From: Aequorivita soesokkakensis
GTDB lineage: Bacteria; Bacteroidota; Bacteroidia; Flavobacteriales; Flavobacteriaceae
DNA length: 64,000 nt
Assembly (NCBI RefSeq): GCF_001641085.1
Contig: NZ_LXIE01000049.1
Coordinates: 62,001-126,000 of the forward strand
Direction: 5' to 3'
The position numbers and the translations under genes were made by a program. The notes under the pieces were generated by a model, which made no database searches, was not told the origin of the DNA, and worked only from the letters and a program-made list of their open reading frames with translations. Positions 32,946 through 42,204 of the stretch are shown piece by piece (within the stretch, counting starts at the first letter, position 1; each line of letters starts with the position of its first letter).

Positions 32946-34103
32946 TTAATGATCGTGCCCTCCTCCTTCTTCCTGTAAAAGCACAAATGCACCTTTGGTT
33001 AAAAACTTAGTTTCAGGTTTAAATTTCTCAGATTTCCCAATCGCTGTGAAGCCATTGTAAGTCGCTCCAATTTTTACTTCCACGGGAAGGATTTCAAATT
33101 CTTCAGCATTCTCGTTTTCAATCAATAAAACGTAATTTTTCCCTTCCATTTCCACCACAGCGTTTTCCGGAAGCGCCCACTGGTCTGAAGTGCCCGTTAC
33201 AATCTGGGCCTCTACAAACATACCGGCGGTAAAATTCTGCTCGTCCTTTTCGTCAATATGCCCGTGAATTAAGGCTATTCGTGTATTTGGATCTATTGAA
33301 GTTCCAACCAAATGAACTTCGCCCTTAAAAATTTCTTTTGAAGCCTCGGGTACTGTAAAAAGTATTTCCTGCCCTTTTTTAAGTTGAAGCAAGTCCTTTT
33401 CAAAAACCTTTAACTCTAAGTGGATATGGTCTGTGTTCATAATTTCCATAATCTTATCGGCCGGGGAAACGTAGGTGCCCGTATTAACATAAACCTGGGT
33501 CACATTGCCGTCTATAGGGCTGTAAATGTTCACTGCTGAAACAATATTTCCTGCCTGGACCGATGCTGGGTTTATATTCAACATTTCAAGGTTTTTCTTG
33601 AAGCTGTTGTAGCGCGCCAAGTTCGATTTGTATTCGCTCTCGGCTTTTAGAAAACTTTTTTGGGAAGTGATTTTTTCATCAAACATAATCCGCTGCCGCT
33701 CGTACTCCGATTTTAAATAGGAAAGCTGCTCGGCGGTTTCCAGATAGTTCTGTTGCATTGTAATAAACTCAGGGTTTTCAAGGGTTACCAAACGCTGACC
33801 CTTGGAGACTTTATTACCCACCAATAAAGGAGTGTTTTTGATATATCCACCTGCAAAGGCACTTATCACCGCCCGGCTCTGTGGCGGCACGTCAATCATC
33901 CCACTGGTTTGCACGGTTTCCGCAAAGGGTTTTTCGGTGAGTTGGCCTACCTCCATTTTTGCATTTTCAAACTGTGCCTTTGAAAGATGTACGATGTCAT
34001 CCCTCCCCTCTGGGGAGGTTAGGAGGGGACTTTCTTTTTCGGAATTGTTGCAGGCTGTCAACACTAAAGCGGAAAGCAACATAAGTGATTTTATATAGTT
34101 CAT
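32946..34103 (-). CDS. Heavy-metal RND periplasmic adaptor (CzcB/CusB type), lipoprotein
   Basis: 385 residues with lipobox LTAC (Cys18). Immediately after it, residues about 25-36 (SPLLTSPEGRDD) are encoded by a copy of a dispersed GC-rich repeat (34002-34031). The adaptor proper follows: VQTSGMIDVPPQSRAVISAF, a helical hairpin (about 115-165), NIYSPIDGNVTQVYVNTGTYV, and a beta-barrel. A terminal GGGHDH could bind metal. It lies 11 bp after the fused CzcA-channel gene and completes the tripartite pump. Confidence 0.92.
   Translation of the reverse strand: MNYIKSLMLLSALVLTACNNSEKESPLLTSPEGRDDIVHLSKAQFENAKMEVGQLTEKPFAETVQTSGMIDVPPQSRAVISAFAGGYIKNTPLLVGNKVSKGQRLVTLENPEFITMQQNYLETAEQLSYLKSEYERQRIMFDEKITSQKSFLKAESEYKSNLARYNSFKKNLEMLNINPASVQAGNIVSAVNIYSPIDGNVTQVYVNTGTYVSPADKIMEIMNTDHIHLELKVFEKDLLQLKKGQEILFTVPEASKEIFKGEVHLVGTSIDPNTRIALIHGHIDEKDEQNFTAGMFVEAQIVTGTSDQWALPENAVVEMEGKNYVLLIENENAEEFEILPVEVKIGATYNGFTAIGKSEKFKPETKFLTKGAFVLLQEEGGGHDH
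34002..34031. repeat. Dispersed GC-rich repeat, copy 2, inside a coding region
   Basis: Same 30-bp architecture as 4768-4797 (24 of 30 identical). It lies in frame in the adaptor gene just after the lipobox. Confidence 0.75.
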
Positions 34104-34114
34104 AACAAATGTTT

Positions 34115-37100
34115 TTAGAGTATTAAATAGTTAAGGGCGATGACCGCCTGGTTGTAATTGTTGAGATTTTCGAGGTATTGCAGTTCAATTTCATAAGCGT
34201 TTTCAAGGCTTTGGATGTATTGAAAGAAGTCAATTTCCCCATTTTTAAAACCGATATTTGCCGTTTTTAAAATTTCCTCGGAAAGGGATTTTCCTTCGGT
34301 TTCATAATAACTCAGCGCTTCTTCATATTTTGAAACCTCATTGAGCAATTGAAGTTTTCGTGAATCGAGTTGGATTTTATAATCCTCAGCCTGCTGTTGG
34401 CTCACGTCCGCCGCAATTTTTGAGGCTTTTATTTTTGAGGCATTCCCGCTAAAGAGCAACGGAATCTTAAGACCGATCTGATAGGCATATAGATTTTGGC
34501 TCAAACCCGAATTGCTTCCCAGAGAGTAGGAAAGACTGATGTCGGGCAACAAATGCTGCTTTTCCAGACTGCGTTTAGCTTCATAGAAATCAGTTCTGTT
34601 TTGGTAATAATCTATTGCCGGATGCGCTTCCATACCTGAGAGCGAAAGCTGTAACTTCTCCAAGGGTTGGTCAGGAATTACTAAACTATCCTTAGATTGA
34701 ACAGCTGCCTTCAAGCGTTCCCTTGCAATCTGCACGTCTTCCCTACTCTGCCTATAATCGGTTTCCAACTGCCGCTGTTTGGCGCGGGCGGTTATCTTTT
34801 CCAGATAATTGGTTTCCCCAAGCTCAAAACGGCGTTGGGCAGCGTGGGCAAAGTTTTGGTAGAGACTGTCCAATCTTTTATAAACACGCTCTCTGTTTTT
34901 CTCAAACTGCAACTGATAATAGGCAGCGGCCACCATCCCTTCCGTTTTGCGTTTTTGCAGTTCGTATTGACTGCTTTGCATTTCAAACTGACGCTTGTTT
35001 ACATTTTTTTCAGCGAAATAAACCGTTGGAAAAAGAAAACCCTGCTGCACGCCAAAAACTTCGAGGGGTTCATTGTTTGGTGCTAAATTATTCTCGTCAT
35101 ACTCATAAAAAACAGTGGTTTTATCGAAATTGAAAGCACTGCCTATCAAAGCGTTTGCTTCCTCTTTCTGAAGCGAAGCGGCTTTTAGGCCAGCATTGTT
35201 TTCCAAAGCTATTTGCTGTAAGTCTTCCAATGTTTTGGGATTTTGCTGTGCCACTCCAGAAAAGCCAAGCAAGAAAATAAGTATGGCCATAGGCAACTTT
35301 TTACCTTTTCTTTTTAAACTGATTGTTTTTTTATCTGAATCAAAAATTGAATAGAGCACCGGCAACACAACCAAGGTTAAAATGGTAGCGGTTATTAAGC
35401 CGCCAATAACCACGGTTGCCAAGGGTCTTTGCACCTCAGCCCCGGCATTGGTGGAAATTGCCATCGGTAAAAACCCGAGGGCTGCAGCTGAGGCAGTCAG
35501 TAAAACCGCTCTTAAACGATCTTTTGTCCCTTGTATGATAAGCTCCTTTTTATCTTTCATTCCTTCTTCTTTTAATTCCTTAAAATGTTCTATCAGCACA
35601 ATGCCGTTGAGCACCGCAATTCCGAAGAGGGCGATAAAACCGACCCCTGCCGAGATGCTAAAGGGCATATCGCGCAGCCATAGCAGCAACACGCCGCCAA
35701 CCGCCGCCAAAGGAATAGCCGAATAGATCATCAGGGCTTCCTTGACGGAATTGAATGCGAAATAAAGCAGGAAGAAAATCAGTAACAAGGCCACGGGAAC
35801 CGCAAACAGCAGTCTGGTTTTCGCACTTTGCAGGTTCTCAAACTGCCCGCCGTAATCGATGGTATAGCCCACGGGAAGTTGTATGTTTTCATCGATTAAC
35901 TTTTGTACATCGTCCACCACACTTTGCAGATCGCGGCTGCGTACGTTTATCCCCACCACGATGCGGCGTTTGGTATCGTCCCTTGATATTTTTGCCGCAC
36001 CCTTTGTGTATTTTATTTCCGCAAGTTCGCGCAACGGCACTTTTTCCCCGGAAGGGGTATCCACATATAGATTTTGCAAGTTTGAAAGATCGCGGCGGTT
36101 GTTTTCATCCAGCCTTACAACAAGGTCAAAGCGCTTTTCGCCCTCAAAAATGCTTCCGAGGGATTTACCCGCAAAACCCATGGCTATCATTTCGTTTAAA
36201 TCCTCAATGTTAAGGCCGTAACGGGCAATCTTGGCTCGGTCAAATTTTACGTTCATCTCTGGCAGACCTACCACTTTCTCCACCGTAATATCATCGGCGC
36301 CTTCCACATTTTCTACAAGGCTTTTAATTTCATTTGCCTTTTTGTTAAGCACTTCCAGATCTTCCCCAAAAATCTTGATGGCAATATCTGCCCGGACTCC
36401 AGTGATTAACTCGTTAAAGCGCATTTCAATGGGTTGGGTAAATTCCACTTCCATCCCGGGGATTATCGCCAAGGCCTCCTTAAACTTCTCCGCCAATTCA
36501 TTTTTACTTTTGGCCGAAACCCATTCACTTTTTGGTTTAAGGGTAATAATAATATCGCTCTCTTCCATAGACATAGGGTCTGTGGGGACTTCGGCAGCGC
36601 CAATACGACTAACCGCCTGATCTACTTCCGGAAAGTTTTCTATCAGGATTTTCTCAATCTGTGTGGTAGTAGCAATAGTGTTTTTAAGGGAAGTCCCTGT
36701 TTTCAGTACGGGCTGGATCACAAAATCGCCTTCGTCCAGCGTTGGTACAAATTCGCCTCCCATAGTTGAAAAAAGATAAATTGTTGAAGCTAGAATCAGT
36801 ATTGCAACTCCCAATACCAACTTTTTAGCACCTAATGCCCAACGAATTGTCGGTTCGTAAAATCGGCTCAGGAAAGTCATTATTCGAACTGAAATATTTT
36901 TTTCTGAAGTTACAGTAGGTTTTAAAAATAGGGAAGCCGCAACGGGAACGTAGGTAAAACAAAGCACCATGGCCCCAATAAGCGCAAAGCTGAACGTAAG
37001 CGCCATCGGTTTAAACATCTTGCCCTCTACCCCGCTAAGCGAAAGGATTGGGATAAAGACAATCAAAATAATAAGCTGGCCAAAGATGGCAGAGTTCATC

Positions 37101-38446
37101 ATTTTTGACGCACTTTTTACCGTGAGTTCATCCTTCGCCTGCTGTTTCTCTTCGGAAGAAAAGGCATTCAATCTGGTGGCATTTTTACTTATTTGAAATG
37201 CCACAAATTCAACAATAATCACTGCTCCGTCAATAATAATCCCAAAGTCGATGGCGCCAAGACTCATCAAATTTGCATCTACGCCAAAAATGTACATCAG
37301 TGAAAGCGTGAAAAGCAATGACAACGGAATCACGGACGCAACAACTAATCCCGAACGGAGATTTCCCAATAAGAGTACCACTACAAAAATTACGATAAGC
37401 ACCCCGAGAATGAGGTTTTCGGCTATGGTGAAGGTGGTTTTGCCTATTAGCACGCTGCGGTCCAAAACTGGATTGATATAAACCCCTTCGGGCAGCGATT
37501 CGGAAATATTTGCTACACGCTCCTTAACGGCTTCAATCACTTGGTTTGAGTTGCCGTCCTTCAGCATCATTACCTGCCCAAGGATTTTTTCACCTTCCCC
37601 ATTACCCGTAATTGCCCCAAAACGGGGTGCACTACCGAATTGCACTTTCGCAATATCCTTCACATAAATAGGGAAACCATTTTCGTTTTTTACAACGATA
37701 TTTCCAATATCTTCAAGAGAAGACGCCAAACCTTCGCCACGAATAAAATAAGCTTGGTTCTCCCTTTCAATATACCCGCCTCCCGAAATACTGTTGTTCT
37801 TTTCCAAAGCTGTAAATATCTCTTGGGCAGTGATATTCATAGCGTTTAGCTTATTGGTGTTTATGGCGACTTCATATTGTTTTAAATATCCACCCCAAGT
37901 GTTTACCTCAACAACGCCGGGAATCCCGGAGAGTTGCCGTTTTACGATCCAATCCTGGATGGTGCGGAGTTCCGTTACTGAATATTTATCCTTAAACTCT
38001 GGTTTTACGTCCAAAATATATTGGTAGATTTCACCAAGACCTGTAGTAATCGGTCCCATTTGTGGCGTGCCGAAACCTTCGGGAATATTCTCGGCAGCCG
38101 ATTGTATCTTTTCGGCTATGAGTTGGCGTGGCAGGTAAGTGCCTAGATTTTCCTCAAAAACAATGGTAACCACAGAAAGCCCAAATTTTGAAACGGATCG
38201 GATTTCCTTTACACCCGGCAAATTTGCCATTTCCAGCTCCACGGGATAGGTAATGAATTGCTCCATATCCTGGGTAGAAAGATTGCGGGAAGTGGTTATT
38301 ACCTGTACTTGGTTGTTGGTAACATCGGGCACGGCACCTATGGAAAGCTGCGTGAGCGAAAACACCCCAAAGCCTATCAGCAGCAACGTGAACAAGCCGA
38401 TGATGAGTTTGTTCTTTATACTGAATTGAATGATTTTTGTTAGCAT
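34115..38446 (-). CDS. CzcA-type heavy-metal RND permease fused to a CzcC-type outer-membrane channel
   Basis: 1443 residues. Residues 1 to about 1040 are a full HME-RND pump: TM4 carries DFGIIIDGAVIIVE (about 399), the Zn/Co/Cd-type motif, and the C-terminal TM block ends LVVLPVLYSIFDSD. Next comes a basic stretch and a second signal-like segment, KKLPMAILIFLLGFSGVAQQ (about 1047-1066). The remaining ~375 residues form a TolC/CzcC-like outer-membrane factor. Such fusions are typical of Bacteroidota; cleavage after the internal signal is plausible but unproven. Together with the adaptor 11 bp downstream this exports divalent metals. Transcribed from the 38995-39038 promoter with the small His-rich protein. 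Confidence 0.92.
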   Translation of the reverse strand: MLTKIIQFSIKNKLIIGLFTLLLIGFGVFSLTQLSIGAVPDVTNNQVQVITTSRNLSTQDMEQFITYPVELEMANLPGVKEIRSVSKFGLSVVTIVFEENLGTYLPRQLIAEKIQSAAENIPEGFGTPQMGPITTGLGEIYQYILDVKPEFKDKYSVTELRTIQDWIVKRQLSGIPGVVEVNTWGGYLKQYEVAINTNKLNAMNITAQEIFTALEKNNSISGGGYIERENQAYFIRGEGLASSLEDIGNIVVKNENGFPIYVKDIAKVQFGSAPRFGAITGNGEGEKILGQVMMLKDGNSNQVIEAVKERVANISESLPEGVYINPVLDRSVLIGKTTFTIAENLILGVLIVIFVVVLLLGNLRSGLVVASVIPLSLLFTLSLMYIFGVDANLMSLGAIDFGIIIDGAVIIVEFVAFQISKNATRLNAFSSEEKQQAKDELTVKSASKMMNSAIFGQLIILIVFIPILSLSGVEGKMFKPMALTFSFALIGAMVLCFTYVPVAASLFLKPTVTSEKNISVRIMTFLSRFYEPTIRWALGAKKLVLGVAILILASTIYLFSTMGGEFVPTLDEGDFVIQPVLKTGTSLKNTIATTTQIEKILIENFPEVDQAVSRIGAAEVPTDPMSMEESDIIITLKPKSEWVSAKSKNELAEKFKEALAIIPGMEVEFTQPIEMRFNELITGVRADIAIKIFGEDLEVLNKKANEIKSLVENVEGADDITVEKVVGLPEMNVKFDRAKIARYGLNIEDLNEMIAMGFAGKSLGSIFEGEKRFDLVVRLDENNRRDLSNLQNLYVDTPSGEKVPLRELAEIKYTKGAAKISRDDTKRRIVVGINVRSRDLQSVVDDVQKLIDENIQLPVGYTIDYGGQFENLQSAKTRLLFAVPVALLLIFFLLYFAFNSVKEALMIYSAIPLAAVGGVLLLWLRDMPFSISAGVGFIALFGIAVLNGIVLIEHFKELKEEGMKDKKELIIQGTKDRLRAVLLTASAAALGFLPMAISTNAGAEVQRPLATVVIGGLITATILTLVVLPVLYSIFDSDKKTISLKRKGKKLPMAILIFLLGFSGVAQQNPKTLEDLQQIALENNAGLKAASLQKEEANALIGSAFNFDKTTVFYEYDENNLAPNNEPLEVFGVQQGFLFPTVYFAEKNVNKRQFEMQSSQYELQKRKTEGMVAAAYYQLQFEKNRERVYKRLDSLYQNFAHAAQRRFELGETNYLEKITARAKQRQLETDYRQSREDVQIARERLKAAVQSKDSLVIPDQPLEKLQLSLSGMEAHPAIDYYQNRTDFYEAKRSLEKQHLLPDISLSYSLGSNSGLSQNLYAYQIGLKIPLLFSGNASKIKASKIAADVSQQQAEDYKIQLDSRKLQLLNEVSKYEEALSYYETEGKSLSEEILKTANIGFKNGEIDFFQYIQSLENAYEIELQYLENLNNYNQAVIALNYLIL

Positions 38447-38587
38447 AACAAATTATGGATTTAGCATCTTCAACATAAACCTGTTGAAAATCGAAATAAT
38501 AAAAATTGATAATGACCGCTTTGAAAGCGGTAAATACTGACCTCAGAAGAAATTGGAAATAATTATTTCCAAGAAAGGCCTATTTAG

Positions 38588-38986
38588 TTATGCAAACTTT
38601 GGTGGTTGAAAAATAGAGAATTTTTCAAGTGAAGAATATAGATTCTGATAGTGGAATGCGTGCAATTGCTTTTTGCTTATTTCCACTTTCACAATAGGAA
38701 TTTCAAAAGGAACCAAAACCAAATCGGTTAAAACGTGATGGCAGGAAATATGCTGAAAAGGGAGCTCCTGATGCTCCTGTTCCTCTTCCTTATGATTTTT
38801 TTGATGATCGGTTTTTAGGGAACCGTAATGCTTTTCAAAAAAAGTTAAGAAATCATCGCCATAGTTTTCAGAATGGTATTGCGCATGTTCCACAAAACGT
38901 CCAAGCAAAAAAATGTCGGACATACCAAGTCCCGCGCTTTGAAAAAAAACGAGGAATGAAAGCGATATGGCAATAATTGTTTTCAC
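38588..38986 (-). CDS. Small exported His-rich protein heading the Czc operon
   Basis: 132 residues from GTG 38986 with an N-terminal signal or anchor (about 3-22). The middle, DHQKNHKEEEQEHQELPFQH, continues with ISCHHV, giving a His/Glu-rich stretch that may bind metal. It ends KFSIFQPPKFA. It precedes the CzcA-channel gene by 141 bp. Start context and layout match the small protein at 3983-4360. The GTG is 8 nt downstream of the TATTTTTG box, consistent with a leaderless message. No named family is recognised. Confidence 0.75.
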   Translation of the reverse strand: MKTIIAISLSFLVFFQSAGLGMSDIFLLGRFVEHAQYHSENYGDDFLTFFEKHYGSLKTDHQKNHKEEEQEHQELPFQHISCHHVLTDLVLVPFEIPIVKVEISKKQLHAFHYQNLYSSLEKFSIFQPPKFA

Positions 38987-38994
38987 TTAGGGTT

Positions 38995-39038
38995 CAAAAA
39001 TATATAATCTTTTTCGAATAATTTATGATTAGTATCAG
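38995..39038 (-). promoter_or_regulatory. Crp/Fnr-like dyad plus TAnnTTTG box for the Czc operon
   Basis: TGA-N6-TCA at 39026-39037 (ATGAT-TAGT-ATCAG) is centred 33 bp from TATTTTTG (minus strand, 39002-38995). Confidence 0.7.
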
Positions 39039-39244
39039 TTTAGTAGCCTTCTTTTCGGGTTCCCCCGTGACCCCCCGCCACAATAAGCAATACCTTAATG
39101 CTTAAAAAAATAAATTTAAAAAATTGGATGATGGGGTTCATCATCACAAACCGTTTGAATTTTGATATTCTCTGTGTCATTTCTTATTATTTATTTTTAT
39201 TACTATTATTATTGGTTTTTGAATACTACCTATGATTCTCACTT

Positions 39245-39300
39245 TACTACTTACTACCTAATGCCTAATGCCTAATACCTACTGACTACTGCCTAATTAT
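39245..39300. repeat. Heptad-phased array overlapping a stop codon
   Basis: Eight 7-bp units in one phase: TACTACT, TACTACC, TAATGCC, TAATGCC, TAATACC, TACTGAC, TACTGCC, TAATTAT. The last unit contains the TAA stop (39297-39299) of the sulfide:quinone oxidoreductase gene. The stretch 39039-39244 upstream holds AT-rich DNA and no gene. Confidence 0.8.
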
Positions 39301-40754
39301 TCAGGAATTAAATACCAAAAAGGTTTCATTTTGGCCTTGTATATAAAGGCGTAGTGGAGCATCAGCTTTAGCCAATGGCCTGCCAGCCCAATCTCTCCAA
39401 AGGTTTTGCCCAGTTTTCTGCCCATGGTATCTGGATATTTTTTGTAATCTGGCACAATTGGAAAGGTAGTGATACTAACCCCACTGCCCTTTGTCATCCC
39501 AAAGCCCGCAGAGGCGATACAAGCCGCGCCCATATTGCCCATAGAGCCTTTGTGGTGCAAAAATTCCTTTTTGTTTTTTATACTGTCTATAATATTGTCG
39601 GCAACCAATTTGGCCGTAATTCCCGAGGGCATCCCTGTTCTTGGCGGCGCTGGAAAGATTTCGGTCCCATTTGGGCTTTTACGGGGTTTGGAAATGCTAT
39701 GCGGCGGTGCAAAAGCAATTCCCGGAGCAAAAATATTTTTATAGTTTGGGTTTTGATAGGTTTCGGGCCAATCCTGTACGGTCCAGTCCTCATAAGGTTT
39801 TGGCGTATAGTCTGCATCCACGATCATAAATCCTTTAAAAAGTTTTTCCGTAATGTCGTTATTGTGTTTATCGAAAGCCTTGAATCCGTGGCCAGAAAAG
39901 GATGGAATCAACATCGCAAAGTCATATTCAATACTATTGTGTTCTCCGTTCAAAGTTTCATAATGAGCTAATCCGTCTTCAATTTTATTCACGCCTGCTC
40001 CAAGTATCCAATTAATATTGCGGTCTTCAAAAACCATCTCGACCATTTCGTGCGATTTCATAATGTTGCTGCCGTAGCTTAGCAACATACCGTCCATTCC
40101 AAAGTCTCCCAATTCATATTCGTTGGAAATCCAAGTAATTTTAGCTTTGTCGCGAACCTTTTGGCGGCGAAGCTCCTGTTCCACATTCAATATATATTCA
40201 AAGGCAGCACCTTGGCAGGTAGCCTTGGCGTGGCCCGTGCCGATAACAATTTTTGCTTCTTTACCCTTTTTCATTTCAGCAATTAGGGCCTGTAAACCTT
40301 CGTTGGCATGGTCTGCATGGGTATAGGTACAAACCGAATACGCTTTGTTTGTTCCGGGATTCAATCCTTCAGTAGCCTCAAAATTGAGTTTGGGACCTGT
40401 GGCGTTTATGAGGTAATCATAAGTTATTCTTTCGGTCTGGCCTCTTTTTTCTGCGGAAACATATTCAGCCACCACAAACGGCTTTTCAGTTTCGTTATCG
40501 CCTTCGGGATAAAAGGAAGTAACTTTCGCCTGCATAAAACCAATTCCTTTCTTTTTATACAAAGGCGCAAGCGGAAAAAGTATTTCTTTGGATTTCATTC
40601 GGCCAATTCCCACCCAGATGTTTGAGGGAATCCATTGGTAATTGCTGTTGGGCGAAACCACGACTACTTCATGGGTTTTGTCCAGTTTTCTGCGAAGGTG
40701 TGAGGCAGCAACGTGACCCGAGATTCCTGCACCCAATATTACGATTTTTGCCAT
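39297..40754 (-). CDS. Sulfide:quinone oxidoreductase-like FAD enzyme
   Basis: 485 residues from ATG 40754, chosen because AKIVILGAGISGHVAASHLR begins the FAD-binding Rossmann motif at once; a longer frame from 40817 adds unrelated residues. A second dinucleotide motif occurs around AKIVIGTGHAKATCQG with one of the candidate redox Cys. NATGPKLNFEA is the family's ATG motif. A C-terminal amphipathic part (HWLKLMLHYAFIYKAKMKPFW) suits membrane attachment. The enzyme oxidises sulfide and passes electrons to quinone. Its promoter region carries a perfect GTAAC-N4-GTTAC dyad shared with the metal/sulfur genes nearby. Confidence 0.85.
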   Translation of the reverse strand: MAKIVILGAGISGHVAASHLRRKLDKTHEVVVVSPNSNYQWIPSNIWVGIGRMKSKEILFPLAPLYKKKGIGFMQAKVTSFYPEGDNETEKPFVVAEYVSAEKRGQTERITYDYLINATGPKLNFEATEGLNPGTNKAYSVCTYTHADHANEGLQALIAEMKKGKEAKIVIGTGHAKATCQGAAFEYILNVEQELRRQKVRDKAKITWISNEYELGDFGMDGMLLSYGSNIMKSHEMVEMVFEDRNINWILGAGVNKIEDGLAHYETLNGEHNSIEYDFAMLIPSFSGHGFKAFDKHNNDITEKLFKGFMIVDADYTPKPYEDWTVQDWPETYQNPNYKNIFAPGIAFAPPHSISKPRKSPNGTEIFPAPPRTGMPSGITAKLVADNIIDSIKNKKEFLHHKGSMGNMGAACIASAGFGMTKGSGVSITTFPIVPDYKKYPDTMGRKLGKTFGEIGLAGHWLKLMLHYAFIYKAKMKPFWYLIPE

Positions 40755-40872
40755 GGCTCTTTGGATTTGACATCTAAAGTACTTCAAAAGATGGCGGCAG
40801 AAAATAACCGTAATCATATTGAAATGAAATAATTAGACAAATCAAAAGTGATTCTATTTCACAAGAAAAACA

Positions 40873-40886
40873 GTAACTTTTGTTAC
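40873..40886. promoter_or_regulatory. Crp/Fnr-like dyad between SQR and upp
   Basis: A perfect GTAAC-TTTT-GTTAC lies 119 bp before the SQR start and 76 bp before upp. A CACTTTTG box (minus strand, 40851-40844) lies 32 bp away towards SQR. It has one mismatch to TAnnTTTG, so SQR is the likelier target. Confidence 0.55.
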
Positions 40887-40961
40887 ACAGCCGAAATATT
40901 ATTATTGAAATATTCCATTCATCGGTTAGAAATTATAACTTCGTGCCAATTCAGTTAGATT

Positions 40962-41615
40962 ATGATTGTCCACGACTTCAGCAACGAAAATTCCGTTCTC
41001 AACCAATTTGTTTTGGAAATGCGCGATGTTTCCATTCAAAAGGATTCCATGCGCTTTCGGAAAAATATTGAGCGTATTGGGGAAATTCTCAGTTATGAGA
41101 TGAGCAAAACACTTCACTATAAAACGGAAGTGGTAAAAACGCCGTTGGGGGAAAAGGAAATGAAAGTACCCGAAACGGATATTGTTGTTTGTTCCATTTT
41201 ACGGGCGGCCCTGCCCCTTCACACGGGGGTTATAAGTTTTTTTGACAAGGCCGAAAACGCTTATATTTCTGCATTTCGGCACCATCCCGATGGCGGCGAT
41301 GCCTTTGAAGTGATCGTAAATTATCTGGCATCGCCCTCCGTTGAGGGAAAAACCTTGATATTGACCGACCCGATGCTGGCAACTGGAAAAACGTTGGAAA
41401 ACGTACTTAAAGCCTTTAAAAGTCACGGAATGCCAAAGGAGATACATATTCTATCCATCATCGGCGCCAAACCTGGAATAGCGTATATTCAGGATAAATT
41501 TCCCGAAAACACCCATCTTTGGATAGCGGCTGTTGATGAAAAACTAAACAGCCGAGGCTATATTCTGCCGGGCTTGGGCGATGCTGGCGATTTGGCCTTT
41601 GGTGTGAAACTCTAA
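40962..41615 (+). CDS. upp: Uracil phosphoribosyltransferase
   Basis: 217 residues, standard length. The PRPP-binding loop is LILTDPMLATGKTLENVL (about 135-152), and the uracil-binding end includes AAVDEKLNSRGYILPGLGDAGD. It converts uracil and PRPP to UMP in pyrimidine salvage. It stands alone on the plus strand, convergent with the methyltransferase gene 4 bp downstream. Confidence 0.95.
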   Translation: MIVHDFSNENSVLNQFVLEMRDVSIQKDSMRFRKNIERIGEILSYEMSKTLHYKTEVVKTPLGEKEMKVPETDIVVCSILRAALPLHTGVISFFDKAENAYISAFRHHPDGGDAFEVIVNYLASPSVEGKTLILTDPMLATGKTLENVLKAFKSHGMPKEIHILSIIGAKPGIAYIQDKFPENTHLWIAAVDEKLNSRGYILPGLGDAGDLAFGVKL

Positions 41616-41619
41616 AAAT

Positions 41620-42201
41620 TCATTCTCTTTTTAAAATGAAAAACAGTTCATTTCCCGCACGGGGAGGAATGGAATTGTAGGCTGTTTCCATTTTCTCAAT
41701 TTTGAATTTTTCCGAAAAAAGCTTTTCATATTCGTCTTTATTCCCCCCAAAAGGCGGCTTGTCATCATTTAAAGGAATATTGAAGAGCAATCCTACTAGC
41801 TTGCCATTTGGCTTGAGCAGTTTGTACATTTTATTTACATATTCTTTACGAAAGGATGGATCCAACGCACAAAAGAAAGTCTGTTCCAAAATCAGGTCGA
41901 AGGTATCCTCCAATTCAAAAAAGTCGGCGTGCAGCAGATTTTCCTTTGGGAATGTCGGAATGCGTTCCGCAAGATTTTTTAAGGGAATAGACGAAATATC
42001 CACCACGTAAACGTTGTTGAAACCGTTTTCAAAAAGGTATTCCGCCTCATAGGAATTACCGCCGCCGGGAATCAAAATCTTTAGGTCTTTATCTGAAAGT
42101 TGGTCGATGTATTCCTTTATAGGCGTGGAAACGTGGCCTATATCCCAGCCTGTTTCGCCACTGAGGTATTTGTGGTTCCAGAAAGCTTCGTAATAATTCA
42201 T
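41620..42201 (-). CDS. Thiopurine/thiol S-methyltransferase family enzyme
   Basis: 193 residues. It begins YYEAFWNHKYLSGETGWDIG, the TPMT-superfamily N-terminus that closes over the thiol substrate. The SAM-binding motif is ILIPGGGNSYEAEYLFENG, followed by DLILEQTFFCALDP. Family members methylate thiols, hydrogen sulfide-derived or toxic metalloid species. The gene starts 3 bp after the cytochrome gene and is co-transcribed with it, which fits a role in sulfur or metalloid detoxification. Confidence 0.87.
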   Translation of the reverse strand: MNYYEAFWNHKYLSGETGWDIGHVSTPIKEYIDQLSDKDLKILIPGGGNSYEAEYLFENGFNNVYVVDISSIPLKNLAERIPTFPKENLLHADFFELEDTFDLILEQTFFCALDPSFRKEYVNKMYKLLKPNGKLVGLLFNIPLNDDKPPFGGNKDEYEKLFSEKFKIEKMETAYNSIPPRAGNELFFILKRE

Positions 42202-42204
42202 ATG

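Noticed and set aside
40909-40916. TAnnTTTG box for upp at 33 bp from the 40873-40886 dyad
   Set aside because: The bases there (AATATTCC) do not fit, so upp is not counted as a regulon member.
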